A stretch of DNA of 64,000 bases from the NCBI GenBank assembly GCA_025331565.1, contig JAFREQ010000026.1, positions 2,170,001 through 2,234,000 on the forward strand, in the 5' to 3' direction. The notes beneath the pieces are model-generated. The model was given only the letters and a program-made list of their open reading frames with translations, ran no database searches and was not told the origin of the DNA. How positions within the stretch are numbered: the stretch's first letter is position 1; every line of letters starts with the position of its first letter. The stretch is from Holacanthus passer. Lineage: Eukaryota > Chordata > Actinopteri > Pomacanthidae. This document shows positions 1-12,448 of the stretch, piece by piece. The translations under genes were made by a program, and so were the position numbers.

Positions 1-165
1 TCTTTCTGTCTTGGGAGAGGGATCCCGTCTCTCTTGCTCTTCCTAAAAGAGATTTTTGGGGCTTTTTGAGTTTTTTCTCATTCAAATCGATGGTATAAGC
101 ACAGAGTTGTACATGTTGTACATATTGTAAAGCACCTTGAGACAAATTGTGATTTGTGATATTGG
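1..165 (+). mobile_element. 3' end fragment of a teleost LINE-type repeat
   Basis: The run of phrases 'tttttggggctttttgag', 'attgtaaagcaccttgag' and 'gtgatttgtgatattgg' matches from memory the conserved 3' end of a high-copy fish non-LTR retrotransposon, where a T/G-rich stretch precedes a 'GTAAAGC-CCTTGAG' block. The copy runs in from the left edge of the window and ends near 165, without the usual AATAAA tail. No reverse transcriptase frame is visible here. The family name is uncertain without a library search. Confidence 0.55.
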
Positions 166-3100
166 CCAGCTTTTATAAGCAAAATTCACTAAACGTAAAT
201 TTATCACCCTCTTGCTCTGCAGAATACTGAGAATAAATGGGGTGAGAAAGAGGGGTGAAGGAATGAGGGACAGATAGACAGAAAGAGAGGCTGACAACAG
301 AGAGAGAAAACCATAATGTAGACAAAGACAGAAAGATGGAAAGACGTAAGCAGTGAGAAGAAGTGAGACATTTACGTCTCTCTGGAGAGATAAAGATGAT
401 AAATAAATAAAAGCCATTTGAGTCAGACAAAGAGCGTGACAGCTGCATGGAAGGTAATGCCATGGGCAAGACACTTGAAGTATCTGGAATAGGAAAATGT
501 GCTGTGGCCCAGGCTTTGTCACTTATTGACTTTTTGTCTCTGTGTTTCATTGCATTTTTATGATATATCCATGGACAGCTAATGGCATGTCATGGTGCAG
601 CCTCTATTTATGGGAGACAAGGGAGTCGGGTGATGAAAGGAAGGAACAAAAACAGGAAAATGGAGTTATAGATTTGATATGGATTTTACTGTCAGCTGTC
701 AGGGTAATGATGATGATGATGTGAGTCCCTGTGAGAATTTGAGCGCAGTCACATGCATACACCAGTGCACATGCAGACACAGTGACCCACTCAAAATGTG
801 CCCAGACGCACAGATAGGCATAATTTTACGACAATGCCCAGAATGTACATGGAGCATATGCGTCCATTTGCAACGTGCTTATTAATGCATACACATATTG
901 TAGTAGACAAACAGGAGACACACACATGCGCAATTACGTGAACGAATGAAGGGAAGTGCTTAGTGACACTTCCACCCCAAGGCTTCAGACAGTAACACTC
1001 CCACCATGCTCTGCTCAATATTCGCCTGAACAATTCATAAATGTGATGGATCGAGAGATTTGAAGATTGGGGGGGAGGAATCAGAGGAGCTATGCTGTCA
1101 AATCCAGTAGCTGTATTGACTAGTCTCTCTGCTTTTCGCTCCTATATTCTTTTTTGTTTCGAGTTCACCCTGCCCACTCTGTTTCACTTGCTCTCAGCTA
1201 TAAACAGAATGGAAAAGGAAATGACAAGCAGTGCTATTGATTTTGTGAGTCAGTCAGTTTGCTAATGTGTGCATGTGGCCACGTGTCTCTCTGTCAGCAT
1301 GTATAGCTACCTATTGCCACTTGCCTCAAAAAAAAAGTCACAGGGAAACTGTATTTCGATTCGTTTAACTCAGCTGTTTAGGATAATACTGAAGCCAAAA
1401 TGAGGCCACTAGAAACACTGCTCCTGATGCACGAACTGGACATTCAGACTGAAAACAGCCCTGTGTTAAAACACCGCAAGGGGCTGCAATCTCTGCCTCT
1501 GCCTCTGCCTCTAAAATTCAGTTTGTGTTCTGTCCTTTTGTCACTGAGCTAGACTTATAATTATTAACTGTCACTCCATAGTCTATGGGCTAAAGGGACA
1601 AAACCCTGTGACACTGACCCCGTCATTGTTAGTCAGCATACAACTGACCTGCTCTTCACCTTTACAACCTGTGAAGCAGAGGGGGGGGACACAATCAAAC
1701 AAAATGTTCTTAATATTAAACACTTAAACCAACAAGTGCTTACTGACTCGTGGCAGGTTTCAGTCATGCTCTGTCAATTCATTCCTTTCACTACGTGTCC
1801 AATTTGTAGAATTAAAAACAGACTCAGAAAAGTCCACCGGATAAAAAACTAATGAGTGGAGAAGTTTTGTAGGAACAAGGTGTTTTCTCTGAAAATATTA
1901 TCCATAAAATACATTATATTTAAATGATTTAAGCATAACTTAATTGCTTTGTTGTTTGTGTCTCCAGCTGGTGTCTCAGAATGAATGGTATAGAAGTGTT
2001 AGAAGCGTTAGAAGTATGTCTCCCTTTTACTGGCCGACATATTATTTACTTACTATTTTAAGCCAGTGTCTGGTCTCTTAAGTGCCTCTGTCTGGGCTTC
2101 TATTCTTTTTTCCTGCTTTACTTTTCAGTTAAATTGTCGTTAAATTGCTGTCCATTAAAAGATACGTGAGTCTTTGACTGGTCAAAAGTAAGACGGTAAT
2201 TCAAACAGTTTGCTGGATCTAATTGAAGTTTGATGCTCAGATCATATAATGGCCTGATCAGAGACAGAGAAAAGAGCTGTGTGATAATTGACAGAGATAA
2301 AAGGACAAGACTAAAAGTTTGGAGTTCTGCCAGTGACTTTCAGAGGCTGCAATGTTCTTGATCCCTCCACTATATTTAAGATTGCACCCAATGAAGAACA
2401 TACAAATGATTTTTCTTCTTTTAACTAATCTTTATCCTGATGGTGGTGCTCAGAAGAAGGCCATTGGGTCCTTAAAATCAAAGCAGAGTATCCCCTGAGG
2501 AGCATTGATGTGCTCAAAAAATTATACAGCAATTTGGAGACCAGCCTCCCAAGAAAAAACAACAGCATCGCTTGTTTCGGCAAATGCCCCAAAACAACAT
2601 TTGCTCACATCCATGTGATAAAGGCCTCTGGCGGGCATAGTAATTTCTCTTTTCCACGGGGGGCAAAGGAGGAAGTAGTGTGATGTTGTTATAGAGTCAC
2701 AAAATCTGCAGGGATGGATGGGTCAACAAAGCATTGTACTTTAACACAGTTATGAGAATTAATCTATTACAAGATCTTTAATTTGCCACTTGCTAATGAC
2801 TAATGATGACTTCACCTGTCCTCTAATTAAGTTGTGGTGAGCTTAATTTCCTGCCTTGAGTGGGTTAGATACATATTAAGTGAGTCATATCTGACATCTT
2901 TTGGTAGCACAAGTACATTATTTTAAATCTGTCTTGAACTACAAACGCACCATGAGGAGGGTGAGTGGTGGTAAAGCAAAAGATAAGTTAAAGTAGAGAC
3001 CATGTAGACAATAAAAGGAGAGTTTCAGCGACTGGAATAAATGAGGATCCACGCATGAGCAACAGAGGAAAAGACAGAGAAAAGAAAGAGCCGAACAAGT

Positions 3101-3497
3101 GAGTCTTAAAATGTGCGATAGGGCACAGATGGAGAACTTGTCTGGGTAGCACTTTTCAGATTTTATGATGTGTGGATGCTCTCTAAGTTATTGCTTGGAG
3201 GAAAAGATCACATACGCTCGGTGAAATTCTTTCTCTCTCATTCCTTCTCTTCTTCACTTGCTGTGAAGTCCTGGTTATTGTTACCTCCCTGCTGTCTTAC
3301 TGTTATAAAACAAGTCAACTGAAAAACAGCCCTTCCTCAAAAACAGCCTGTGACTCAAAATAAAAGACTTTTTACAAGTGAAGGTGGATAAACACGACAT
3401 GATTTCTCGCACATTCGCACAACTCGAGAACAAGCTTTTGTGGAGTCCATATCTACTGTGTGCTTCATTAGTTTGCTCTATGCCGTTTTGCCATTTA
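166..3497. other. Non-coding stretch, probably intron of stpg2
   Basis: I see no exon with coding bias and splice sites and no recognisable protein match. There is a purine-rich stretch at about 235-380 (open frames on the minus strand there are low-complexity), a small (TGCCTC)3 run near 1491-1513, and otherwise unremarkable AT-rich DNA. Because the first stpg2 exon in the window starts at 11059 in mid-protein, this stretch most likely belongs to the intron upstream of that exon. Confidence 0.5.
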
Positions 3498-3724
3498 AAT
3501 GGTAAATGGCAGCATTTATATTGCGCTTTTATCCAACATGCTCTCAAGTTCGTCTCTCATTCATCCATTCACACGCACATTCACACACCACCTGAACATT
3601 GGGAGCAATTTGGGGTTCAGTGTCTTGCCCAAGGACCCTTTGACATGTGGACAGGTGGAGCTGGGGATAAAACCACGACTGTGATCATTGGACGACCTGC
3701 TCTGCCTCCTGAGCCACAGCTGCA
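3498..3724 (+). repeat. Teleost dispersed repeat ('tgtcttgcccaaggac' family)
   Basis: The block starts with 'aatggtaaatgg...catttatattgcgctttt', continues through 'cattcacacgcacattcacaca' and 'ggttcagtgtcttgcccaag', and ends in 'cctgctctgcctcctgagccacagc'. This order of phrases is a very common dispersed repeat in fish genomes. The end resembles the reverse complement of a tRNA-like box A region ('gagccacagc'), which would fit a SINE read backwards, but I am not sure of the class. Open frames across it (3378-3755 and 3499-3684) are repeat sequence, not genes. Confidence 0.7.
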
Positions 3725-3899
3725 CCGACTAACAAGTCCTCATACCTGCGTGTAAAACTACAAATAGGTCCTTTGTCATTTCCTTCCTTCCTGCTGTTTT
3801 GTTTTCACATTATTCTGCTGATAACAACAAGATAAGAACAAGAAACATTGAACCAACAAACTGTGCAGCATGTATTGTATATGCATTTATTTTACTACC

Positions 3900-4083
3900 C
3901 TTTACAAGCTGTTCTCCCGCTGCACTATTTTATGTCTTCAATTCTAATTTGATTTTACCTTATGTGATTTTTTTAAATGTATTTGTTTATATCTACATTT
4001 GTCTGAGAACTAAGAACTTCATTGCCAAAGCCTACTTCACTATAATTGTTGTGCATGTGACAATAAAGAACTTGAACTTGAAC
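3900..4083 (+). mobile_element. 3' tail of a non-LTR retrotransposon
   Basis: The stretch closes with 'aacttcattgccaaagc', then 'gtgcatgtgacaataaag' and a short tandem CTTGAA tail near 4068-4083. An AATAAA-type signal followed by a short simple repeat is typical of fish L2/CR1-like LINE 3' ends. The upstream boundary is a guess. No coding part is preserved. Confidence 0.5.
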
Positions 4084-4169
4084 AGTGGAAATTACAAACT
4101 AGAAAACATGGATGTAAGCAATGCAGGATTTAAAATATTTTGAAAATAGGCTTTGCCGATGTTTAATGA

Positions 4170-4430
4170 GTAAGGAAATGCACTCAACACATTTGTTAGA
4201 CCCCAAGGACACACTGTTCATCATGGTCAGAAACACTAACATAAACATAACCTTTCCTTGTTTACAAGAAAACACAGGGTCCCCTTAAGTTTAGGCACTA
4301 AAATACTTATGTAAGGTTGTAAAACTATAGTAGTTATTGTTGACATAGCTACTTGATTAAAGTTAGGGAAACACCATGGTCATGGTTCAAGTTGACTGTT
4401 GGACAGGAGATGCCACAAGAGGTTGCTCGC
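4170..4430. repeat. Possible degraded dispersed repeat
   Basis: Phrases such as 'tttaggcactaaaat', 'ttgattaaagttaggg' and 'aaacaccatggtcatggtt' resemble an old fish repeat that reads 'acttggttaggtttaggaaa...catggtttgggtt'. The match is loose and the class is unknown. A 99-residue open frame at 4353-4652 partly overlaps it and shows no family signature. Confidence 0.3.
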
Positions 4431-4745
4431 TCAAAAAACCTAAGCATTCATTGTTTGACCAAAATATCTCTTACTAGCTTTTTCCAATGCTTTGAACTAC
4501 ATCTCTTGATGCAGATGAATGATAATTGGATGTGGTTGAAAGCTCAGGAAAGAGCTACCAAGCTTGAATTAATATGCTTTTTAGTTAAAAAAAAGCATAC
4601 ATGGTTTTATTTGAACACTCGCCAACCGCTGTCCTGTTTTAGCACTGCATAGAGAAAAAAAAAAATCCACATTTGGGTCATTGCATATTGTATTTATTGT
4701 TTTGAGTAAGCTAAACTGATTTGTTCTTTTTCTCTCTGGAAGCTG

Positions 4746-4746
<1 letters not shown>

Positions 4747-4790
<44 letters not shown>
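4747..4790. repeat. (CA)22 microsatellite
   Basis: Uninterrupted CA dinucleotide run of 44 bases. The cysteine/valine-rich open frame on the opposite strand (4581-4811) is a by-product of this repeat. Confidence 0.97.
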
Positions 4791-4791
<1 letters not shown>

Positions 4792-5563
4792 GAGATAATG
4801 TCTCCTTTCATGTGTCGTCTGTCTCTCTCTCTGTCTTAAATCCAATGTTGTGTTCAAGAAAACAGAGTCACACAAACTGGCGCATTAAGAAATATAGTCA
4901 GGTAGCAGCTTGTATACAATACAAGATGTAAAATAACATGATTTGGATAAATTTCAGATGCACCTTTTCTGTCTAGTGTCAGAATCAGCCACGTGCACCA
5001 TCTGTCAAATTTCATTAATATCGACTTGCTCTTGAAAATCTTCAGTAGCGTGTGAGAGATTGAATCCCATTTGTATTTATTTATCTGAGAATAATGGAGT
5101 TGTCAGCAGATACCTGTGGGCCTGTGCCCCTGCCCAGAATAGTGATCAGTATTTAAACCAATTAAAAACTTATTTTCCACTTTACGATTGGATTAGAGGA
5201 AGTGAAATGTGACCAGGCCTGATCCTTTAATTTGATACCGTCTATGTTTATCATCAGGCTTGAGTTTCATTTCTGCTGCCTATTTTCTCAACGTCATATA
5301 TATTTCTTAAATTTTACTACGGCAGTTGCTCTCTTCTCTCTTCAGCCTATTGAACATCTGGTTTTGTGTCTTTTTATTGTCCAGTCATCTTACTCCAAAT
5401 TTATTTTCTCTCTTTCTGTGACTCAGTCCCTCTCTGTCCCTCTTCTTCTTCACTCTTCATGTGGATAAAGTAGGCACATGTGGTAAGCAGCTGTGTCCGG
5501 TGTGTGCATGCCTACATGTACATTTCTCTGTCCAAAGTATGGGCACCAGCTGTGGCCAGCAGC

Positions 5564-5584
5564 TGTGTGTGTGTGTGTGTGTGT
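5564..5584. repeat. (TG)n microsatellite
   Basis: Uninterrupted TG run inside the CAGCTG-rich patch. It directly follows a CAGCTG site. Confidence 0.95.
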
Positions 5585-7843
5585 ACCCATATGCAGGTGT
5601 GGGCCCGTACCTATTTTATGCAGCAGCTGTGTGTTTTGTGTGTGTTTGGTTATGGACAGCTGTTTTGCAGCAGGTGATGATTTTAGGAGCCAAACAGACA
5701 GTCAGCTCGGCAGGTGGCCAGGGGGACGACGGGGAAAGCGAAGCTCAGTAAAATGTAAGGAGGGGCCGGGCTGGGCTTTAGCTCAACCAGGCCTTCTGGA
5801 CCTCAGCTGGATGGCTGGTGGTTCAGGAGGGACCCAGCTGTGGGTGTCAGTGTTTATACAGGACTCTAAACCTGCCAGACTCCACAGACAGCTTACTGAT
5901 GACTACAGTGAGTGTCGGCTTATAGAGGTCTGGGTTTGAAGTCACTGTGGTTCAGATCTAAACTTGAATCTAATCCTTCCACACTGATGCCCCTCAACAT
6001 CAGATTAGCTGTTCAGGTCTTCATGCAAATGCCACATGAGATATAGTGAAATTAGAGTTAGGTTAGATTCAGTAAGACAAATAGAGCACTTGTGAGATAA
6101 AGGTTAAGGGAAAAAAGTGCAAAGATACAGTTGATATGAACTGCTGGTAGAAGAGAGGTGAAGAAAGAAGGAGAGAAACAATGGAGCAGTAGACAGATTA
6201 TGAACAGAGAGAGAATATAAGGAGCAAGTAAGACAAAAACAGATGACAAGGTGATAATAAGCAAATAAGGCAAGGGTGAAATGACATAAAGGAGAAAGCA
6301 AGATATACAAGACTAGAAAACAGAGCAGAAAACTGTAGCTGTCAGCAAATTGTTAGACTAACTGCTGCCTATAAAGTGTGAATAGGAAGCGAATGGGACC
6401 CATATGGTTTCCTTCTGTCATTCCATCTATATTGAAGACCTGTCTAAAACCTCATTAAGGCCTTATGACACCAGCCATACCTCCAATACTAAAATCAGAC
6501 AGATGGTTATCAAGCTCTATGATGAGACACCAGCTGTGCGTATGACACAGAATGACATAGATAGTCTATTCTGGGCGGAAAACAAGCAAACAAATGCTGT
6601 GTTCACTTTTCATTTAAACACTAGCCATCTATTTTGTTACATAAGATGGAGCAACGCACAAACTGAGGATTAGGCATTAAAAAGCTCCATTAAAAAGAAA
6701 TGTTGCCACGCAGTAGACTTTTTCAATGTCACGCTTGTAATAGGTTTGGTAACCATTGTCTGGATAAGTGCATGAACAATATCTGATCTTAAAAGCTCTT
6801 GTAAGTAGCAAGTGAATTTCTAACAAATAAAAAAGACGAAGTAATTACGGTGATGTTAGTACTGACAGAACACAAGGCCCTCCTCTTTCTCTCTCTATTT
6901 GTCTTGCACCAGTTAGTATATTGTGGCATATGATAAGTCACTTTGATTTCAATTCAGAGCAAATTGTAAAGGTGAAACAACATTTTAAAGCCCCCCTCAA
7001 AAAAGCTGGAAACAAGAGAAAACTGACAAGCATATGTATGTTAAGTTGCATGGTACATCAAGCTGCAACCATGAATTCAGGAGTCTGCTCATTGTGCAGT
7101 GTTTGTGCACACTTTTAATATTCTGCACCCATTTCCTGCCGGTAAGTTTCACTGTTAAGAGGAAGACATAAACCTTATGTGACACTTTGAATTTAAAAGG
7201 TACAGCCTAAGTAACCATTATTATTTATTAGATTCTAAATGGGGATATCCAGCCTGTTCATTATCTGCATGGCACGCCAGCAAGACTGAGGACAAAGAGT
7301 CGGCGCATAGGCCAGTTTAAGGATGTACAGCTTTTAAAAGAGAAACTATGTTTTCCTTTTTTATCTCAGCCTTCCAAATTGAAAATACAACAAAATCAGT
7401 TTTTAGTTTAATTATCATAGCCATGGAGCATCAAGTACAAATTGGTTCCCAAAAAAAATTTATAATTGAGCCTCGATTTCAGTTTCAGCCTTTCAAAACC
7501 TTCCCTGATTAACATGTGAGTTATTTCTCAACACAACACAAACCACTTAATTAATTTTTAACCTGAGAAGATACAATGAATGATAAAATTGAGATAAAAG
7601 ATCTAAAATGAATCAGTGCAGACAATTTAATGGATATGTGAATATGTCAGGGGTGTTTGTGTACTGTCTATTGTGTTGATGTGTCACACACACAGACAAG
7701 CACATGCATTAACTCAAATAGCCACATAGAATATATATTATCTCCAGTGCAATGATCTGAAATATGGAAATAGAGTCTGAAAATAGCATTTTGCTCTGAG
7801 GTTTTAAGAGTAATGAGAGGATGAAGTATGGGATGTGGTGGTA

Positions 7844-7869
7844 ACACACACACACACACACACACACAC
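7844..7869. repeat. (AC)13 microsatellite
   Basis: Uninterrupted AC run of 26 bases. Confidence 0.95.
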
Positions 7870-9233
7870 GCATGCATCTCATGTGTTATGCTGGTCATTA
7901 GTCAAAACTGTCACGGTATATACTAAGCCAAATCATTAGTATGGTGGTTGTCAGACATACTTGAGTGGCCATTAGTGTGAGAGAGCATAGTGAGGAAGAA
8001 CAGCTATAAGATAACAAGGAACATCTTACTTTGCATTTTGTCTGAACTCTTATGAAGCTGGCCACCTAACTGAGAACATACTTTATATGTTCTATATAAT
8101 GTAAAGGATTCTAAAGTGTGTGTTTTCTTTTCTACAAGATGTGTTAAATGTAATGTTTCCTAGGACAAATGGATTACACAAGACTTAATTTAATCACCTG
8201 AAGACAGTGGCCAGTTTTTTTCAGAACTAGTACCAAATTTTGTTAATTGTCCAAAACACATCAGCACCTGATAATACATAAAAGTGCTTGTGCTCTCCAA
8301 CTGTCAGTAAATATTAAGGAGAGAACATTTTTTAAACAAACACTAAAGCAATTGGCAAAAGCCTTCCTGCAAATTCACTGTGCTTGGTCAAAGTAACAGC
8401 TGTGCTACACTTCTCATGAATAAACTCTTGAAGGAGAAATTTGTCTCCTGCCATTGTGCAGTGTTCAGGGAACCCCACTATATTAACAGTGGGGATTGTG
8501 CAGCTGCACTGTTCTGTGACTAGAAGGGATTTCTTCCCAACCACCAACAGTGATCTGACACAATACAGGGATTATCAGTTTTTATCAATTTTAGACAAGT
8601 CCTTCAAAAATGTTACATCCGACCTACAAAATATGAACTGAAGCACATCTGTTCATCCAGTTACATAAACCATCAAGGAGAAGATCATTGTCATTTTGTC
8701 CATTCGCAAAGGGAAGTTTTTGTTTAGATACATGAAATTCTGCTGGATTCTTTGACTAAAATCTTGTGTATAGTCATTTCTTGGACTTATAAGAATGTTT
8801 TACATTCCTGTTTTGTGCTTTGACAGGTGATTTGGATTTAGGGCTGAAGTCAACACTGCTGTGTGCCTCTTGACAGCATCTCTATGTCAGGCAACACTCC
8901 TCATTCCAGTATCAAATTCAGGACATACTGTATACAGTTTGTGAATGGACTCACTTTTATTTAATTTTGTATTTACCTGTTAGTTTATGTAGTATTTACT
9001 GTGACTTCATGACTTGATGAATTCCTCCCACAGGATACTTGATCGGTTGTTCTATCTTGTCCTGATTAACCAAACCTATGATTTCAAGGTTATATATAAC
9101 ATTTTACATGCTTTGAAAATATAAAGTCGGCATTTTTATAAATTTTTCTTGTCCCTTTTCGTTAAAAAATACTGTCAGGTCTGACCATCTGTCCTGGTGC
9201 TAGTATCACATCAATATTCAGTTTCACTGTCTG

Positions 9234-9267
9234 CCTGCCTGCCACATACACATCTGTGGCAGGCAGG
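9234..9267. repeat. Perfect 13-bp inverted repeat (hairpin)
   Basis: The left arm CCTGCCTGCCACA (9234-9246) and right arm TGTGGCAGGCAGG (9255-9267) are exact reverse complements separated by the 8-base loop TACACATC. No T-run follows and no known RNA family is recognised. Confidence 0.9.
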
Positions 9268-9614
9268 ATACCTAAGGATACTGTATGCACTCTGAGATAT
9301 TTTTCAGACAGTCAAGGGCATTGTGACGGAATCGTTAGGAAAATGTTTGCGTGTCTCCCTGTGCGTATGAGGGAAGATGAGTATTGAGCTGTCTAAATCT
9401 TGAGGGTGTGTAATTAAAGACAGCCAGAGTGCTGTCAATAGGTGATGACTGCTACTGGGAACAGTGGTTTGCTCCATATTCAGGTATAATTACAGACCAT
9501 AGGGCTCCTCGACAGGTGTGCGTGCGCATTATGTTGCAGAGGTTGGAGCATGATTGCTTTACACAGTTAGATAGATTTGTGACAGATGTGTGCCGACAGG
9601 TGCATGTGTGGTTC

Positions 9615-9637
9615 TGTGTGTGTGTGTGTGTGTGTGT
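9615..9637. repeat. (TG)n microsatellite
   Basis: Uninterrupted TG run. It generates spurious valine/cysteine and threonine/histidine open frames on both strands. Confidence 0.95.
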
Positions 9638-10784
9638 CAAACCCACCACAAGACACACTTCAAACCGAACCATGGGATACAGTAACTAGCGACACAAATT
9701 TTCCTCTCCATTGTTCGATTCATCTTATTTTTCAGCGATGCCACAGTCGCTTTCAACATCACACAGAATCCTGTTAGTGTCTCTGTGTGTGTGTGCCCGC
9801 AAATGGACTGTCTCTGCGTGTGTGTGAGGCTGTATTGCCATGCACATGTTGTGCTCTCCTCCCTTTTCCTCCCACTGTGTCTATAATGAAAAGCTAAATG
9901 GCCTGGGTTAGCAATGATTAAAGATGGACGGCTACCTAGGAAGAGAAGGAGAAAACAGCGGTCGAGAAATGACAGTTTGAGGTAAATGACAGCTCTGCTA
10001 TGTTTAGGATAAATGGATCGTGCAGCTATATTCAGCCTTGGCCATCAATTATTCAAAGACCCACCGACAAGACAAATCCCCAGTAACTCAGACTCCTGCA
10101 GTGGTGGTCGTGCAAGTTTCTAACCAGGTGACATGATTCACTCAGTTCTCTTTCCAGATCCCAGTTTCTACAGCTGGGATCCAATACATGTTCACATCAG
10201 CGAGAGTGGCTGTGAATTAGCTCATAATTATTAGCAATTCATTAATGACTGAGAATGTAATGGCCTTGAAACGGAGGCTATTTATCTGGAATTACCTGTG
10301 ATCTGTTGGAAATGTCACCCGTGTTTTATCGTCATTGTTCCTCCCTCCGTGCAGAAGCAGCGTAATGACAGGTGTGAGCCAACCACTCGTTTGCGTGTGT
10401 TTGCCTGCATTTGCATGTAGACGATATGACATGTACTGTACGTCCTTGCATCTGTATGCTGATATTCATGCATGAATGTGTGTGCGTGGGCGATAATGTA
10501 ACAAGTCTGACAGTGTGCTCCAATAACAGATGGGTGAGTGGGTCATTTGCTGTTTATAATGAGCTTGTGTCCGTTATACAGTGGACCTGTCAGTTGTGTA
10601 ATCTAATAAGGGGAGCCCAGAAATACCACATTGTGTGTGTGTAATTGTGTGTTACGTTGTCAGACATTTCCCAGAGTGTTAGAGATGGGCATGGGCGACA
10701 CTGTGGCTCGACCTTTTGTTTCCTTCACTGTCATTCAGTTCTTTCCAATATACAGAAATGATGTACAAAGTGTCCCCGGTTTTA

Positions 10785-11000
10785 GCCTCCCCTGACTTTT
10801 TCCCCTCATGGCTCCATGACACTTTTTGGTTTTTACTGGAATGTCTTTACAGCTATTGAATGGATATCCATGGAATTTGATACAGATATAAATGCTTCCT
10901 GGAGAATGAATCCTGATGACTTTTTTTTATTTATGTAGTGCCACTGAAACATCTACTGCAAGGGATTGGGACAAAATTTCATGCAGACATTCATGGTACA
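10785..11000 (-). repeat. Teleost dispersed repeat, minus-strand copy
   Basis: Read on the minus strand, phrases such as 'caaaatttcatgcagacat' reversed, 'attgaatggatatccatggaat' and 'cctgacttttt' match the same family as the larger + strand copy at 47390-47915, which has 'aatttcatggcaatccat...gttgttgagacatttcactc' and 'aaaagtcagggga'. The copy is diverged. It lies just upstream of an stpg2 exon. The family is familiar from fish genomes, but I cannot place its class. Confidence 0.6.
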
Positions 11001-11058
11001 TTCAGTCATGGAAACAAAACATTCTCCTCTCCTCTGCTCTCTTGTCCTCTCCCTGTAG

Positions 11059-11224
11059 GATTCTCCTCCACCCAACAGCTACAATGTGAGTCAGACATTT
11101 GAGAAGGTTAATGGCCGCTCTTACTTACAACCTCGAAGTGAAGGAGCGAAAAGACGTCAGAGCTGCTTCCTTTCTGCTGCGCCGCGGGATAATTTCTTCT
11201 TGCCATGTGACCCTGGTGTGCCAG
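11059..11224 (+). CDS. stpg2: stpg2 coding exon (third from last), sperm-tail PG-rich repeat protein
   Basis: After a polypyrimidine tract and acceptor 'ccctgtag', the exon reads DSPPPNSYNVSQTFEKVNGR, continues with a basic QPRSEGAKRRQSCF stretch and ends ...FFLPCDPGVP plus one base of a split glycine codon. The donor is GTAGAC. The 'PPPNSYNV' start is a PG-rich (SHIPPO) repeat opening, and its second proline-glycine unit is completed across the splice by the next exon (G-PGQYN). SHIPPO-repeat proteins are linked to sperm flagella and ciliary microtubules, and STPG2 is one of the long members. Assignment to STPG2 rather than another STPG/ODF3-like protein rests on the repeat style and the C-terminal motif in the last exon. 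The exon is internal, so the protein start lies upstream of the window. Confidence 0.8.
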
Positions 11225-11266
11225 GTAGACACACAAGCACATACTGAACAGCATCACATAGAGATG

Positions 11267-11301
<35 letters not shown>

Positions 11302-11302
11302 G

Positions 11303-11343
<41 letters not shown>

Positions 11344-11344
11344 T
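11267..11344. repeat. (TCTA)n tetranucleotide microsatellite
   Basis: About 19 tandem TCTA units with a single interrupting TGTC near 11301. It sits about 40 bases after an stpg2 splice donor, so the intron start may be length-polymorphic between individuals. Confidence 0.96.
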
Positions 11345-12424
11345 TTGGAAACTGCACAGCTCCACCCTTTCACCATCATGCAGTCCAATTAGCTCCATCT
11401 CCGTGGGCCTCTAACCTAATATTTACCTCAATTACATTCCCATTGAAAAATGTTGTTTCAAAATTGATAGATTCATGACTTACTTGGATAATTTATGACT
11501 AGCCCCATTTCACCAAGGGACTCAACCCATGAGGCACCCCAAACCGTTTAACCAAAATCCAATTTGCATATAAATAGATTTGGACTGTTTGCAATAGTGT
11601 TTCTTCTTTGCACACACACACATCCACACACACTGAAGCAGATATGCAGACACAAGCATGTTGACATTAATGCGCACATACAGACTCACATTGGGACACA
11701 CATATTGATATATGCATAGTAACACATAGTCATTTTGCCCATTATTGAATTTGCATTTATGAGTAGGCCTACAGTATATGGAACATCAGGGAACATTATA
11801 TTCCTCATCATGCTGGGTCCCCCGCGATCACATTTCTAATAATGGTAAGATCAGCTATTCAACATTTTTCAAACACACACATGCACAAAGTCCCTACAGA
11901 ATGACTTGTTATAATATAATTCTCTGTGCCATTAGCAAAGGCTCAAGATGTTTATGGTGCTGCATGTTGTTGTTTTTCTTTTCTTTGTTTTTTGGTTTGT
12001 TTTAGCTTGTGATTTAGTAAAAGTCACTATGTTTGTAAGTGGTAAGGTGACTGCAGTTAGCAGCTGGGTCAGACAAGCACTTGCTGCTGTCTTACTGTAA
12101 AACCATGTTGGACCAGTGATGAATTCTTTTTCTTATTTTCTTTATCATAATTCTTCATGCACTGAATACGATCCGTAGCCGTGGGGTCCATTAAACCCTT
12201 TTAAAATTGATTGTAAAAGTTGTTTCTATACTGTGAAAAGTTGGCAGTTTAGGGTTTGAATACAAAAGGTTTATGGAAACAATGTTGTGCAGTGGATAAA
12301 CCCCTGAGGCTTAGCTTCTTCATTTTGAGAACAGTTTTCATTTTCAGAATTCACTGTGAATGTTTCTTCTTTAAATGAAAATGGTTTTGTAAGAGGTTTG
12401 TTTTTACTTGCAACACTGTGATTA

Positions 12425-12448
12425 TGTGTGTGTGTGTGTGTGTGTGTG
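12425..12448. repeat. (TG)12 microsatellite
   Basis: Uninterrupted TG run followed by a T-rich tract, inside the stpg2 intron. Confidence 0.95.

Larger units (their letters stand above)
4791..10784. other. Non-coding stretch with microsatellites and a CAGCTG-rich patch
   Basis: No exon is recognisable. It holds a TG run at 5564-5584 inside a patch with seven CAGCTG palindromes (5488-5840), a CA run at 7844-7869, a perfect hairpin at 9234-9267 and a TG run at 9615-9637. An AT-rich segment near 10200-10330 with ATTA/TAAT words looks like a possible conserved regulatory element. The open frames listed here, including the 148-codon frame at 5493-5939, show cysteine-valine repeats or no family signature. 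The stretch is probably intronic to stpg2. Confidence 0.5.

Noticed and set aside
3378..3755. 125-codon + strand frame
   Set aside because: Runs through the dispersed repeat at 3498-3724.
5461..5939. Overlapping + strand frames of 65-148 codons as a possible gene
   Set aside because: Rich in cysteine and valine from the TG run, no family signature, no splice sites, three frames open together. Composition explains them.
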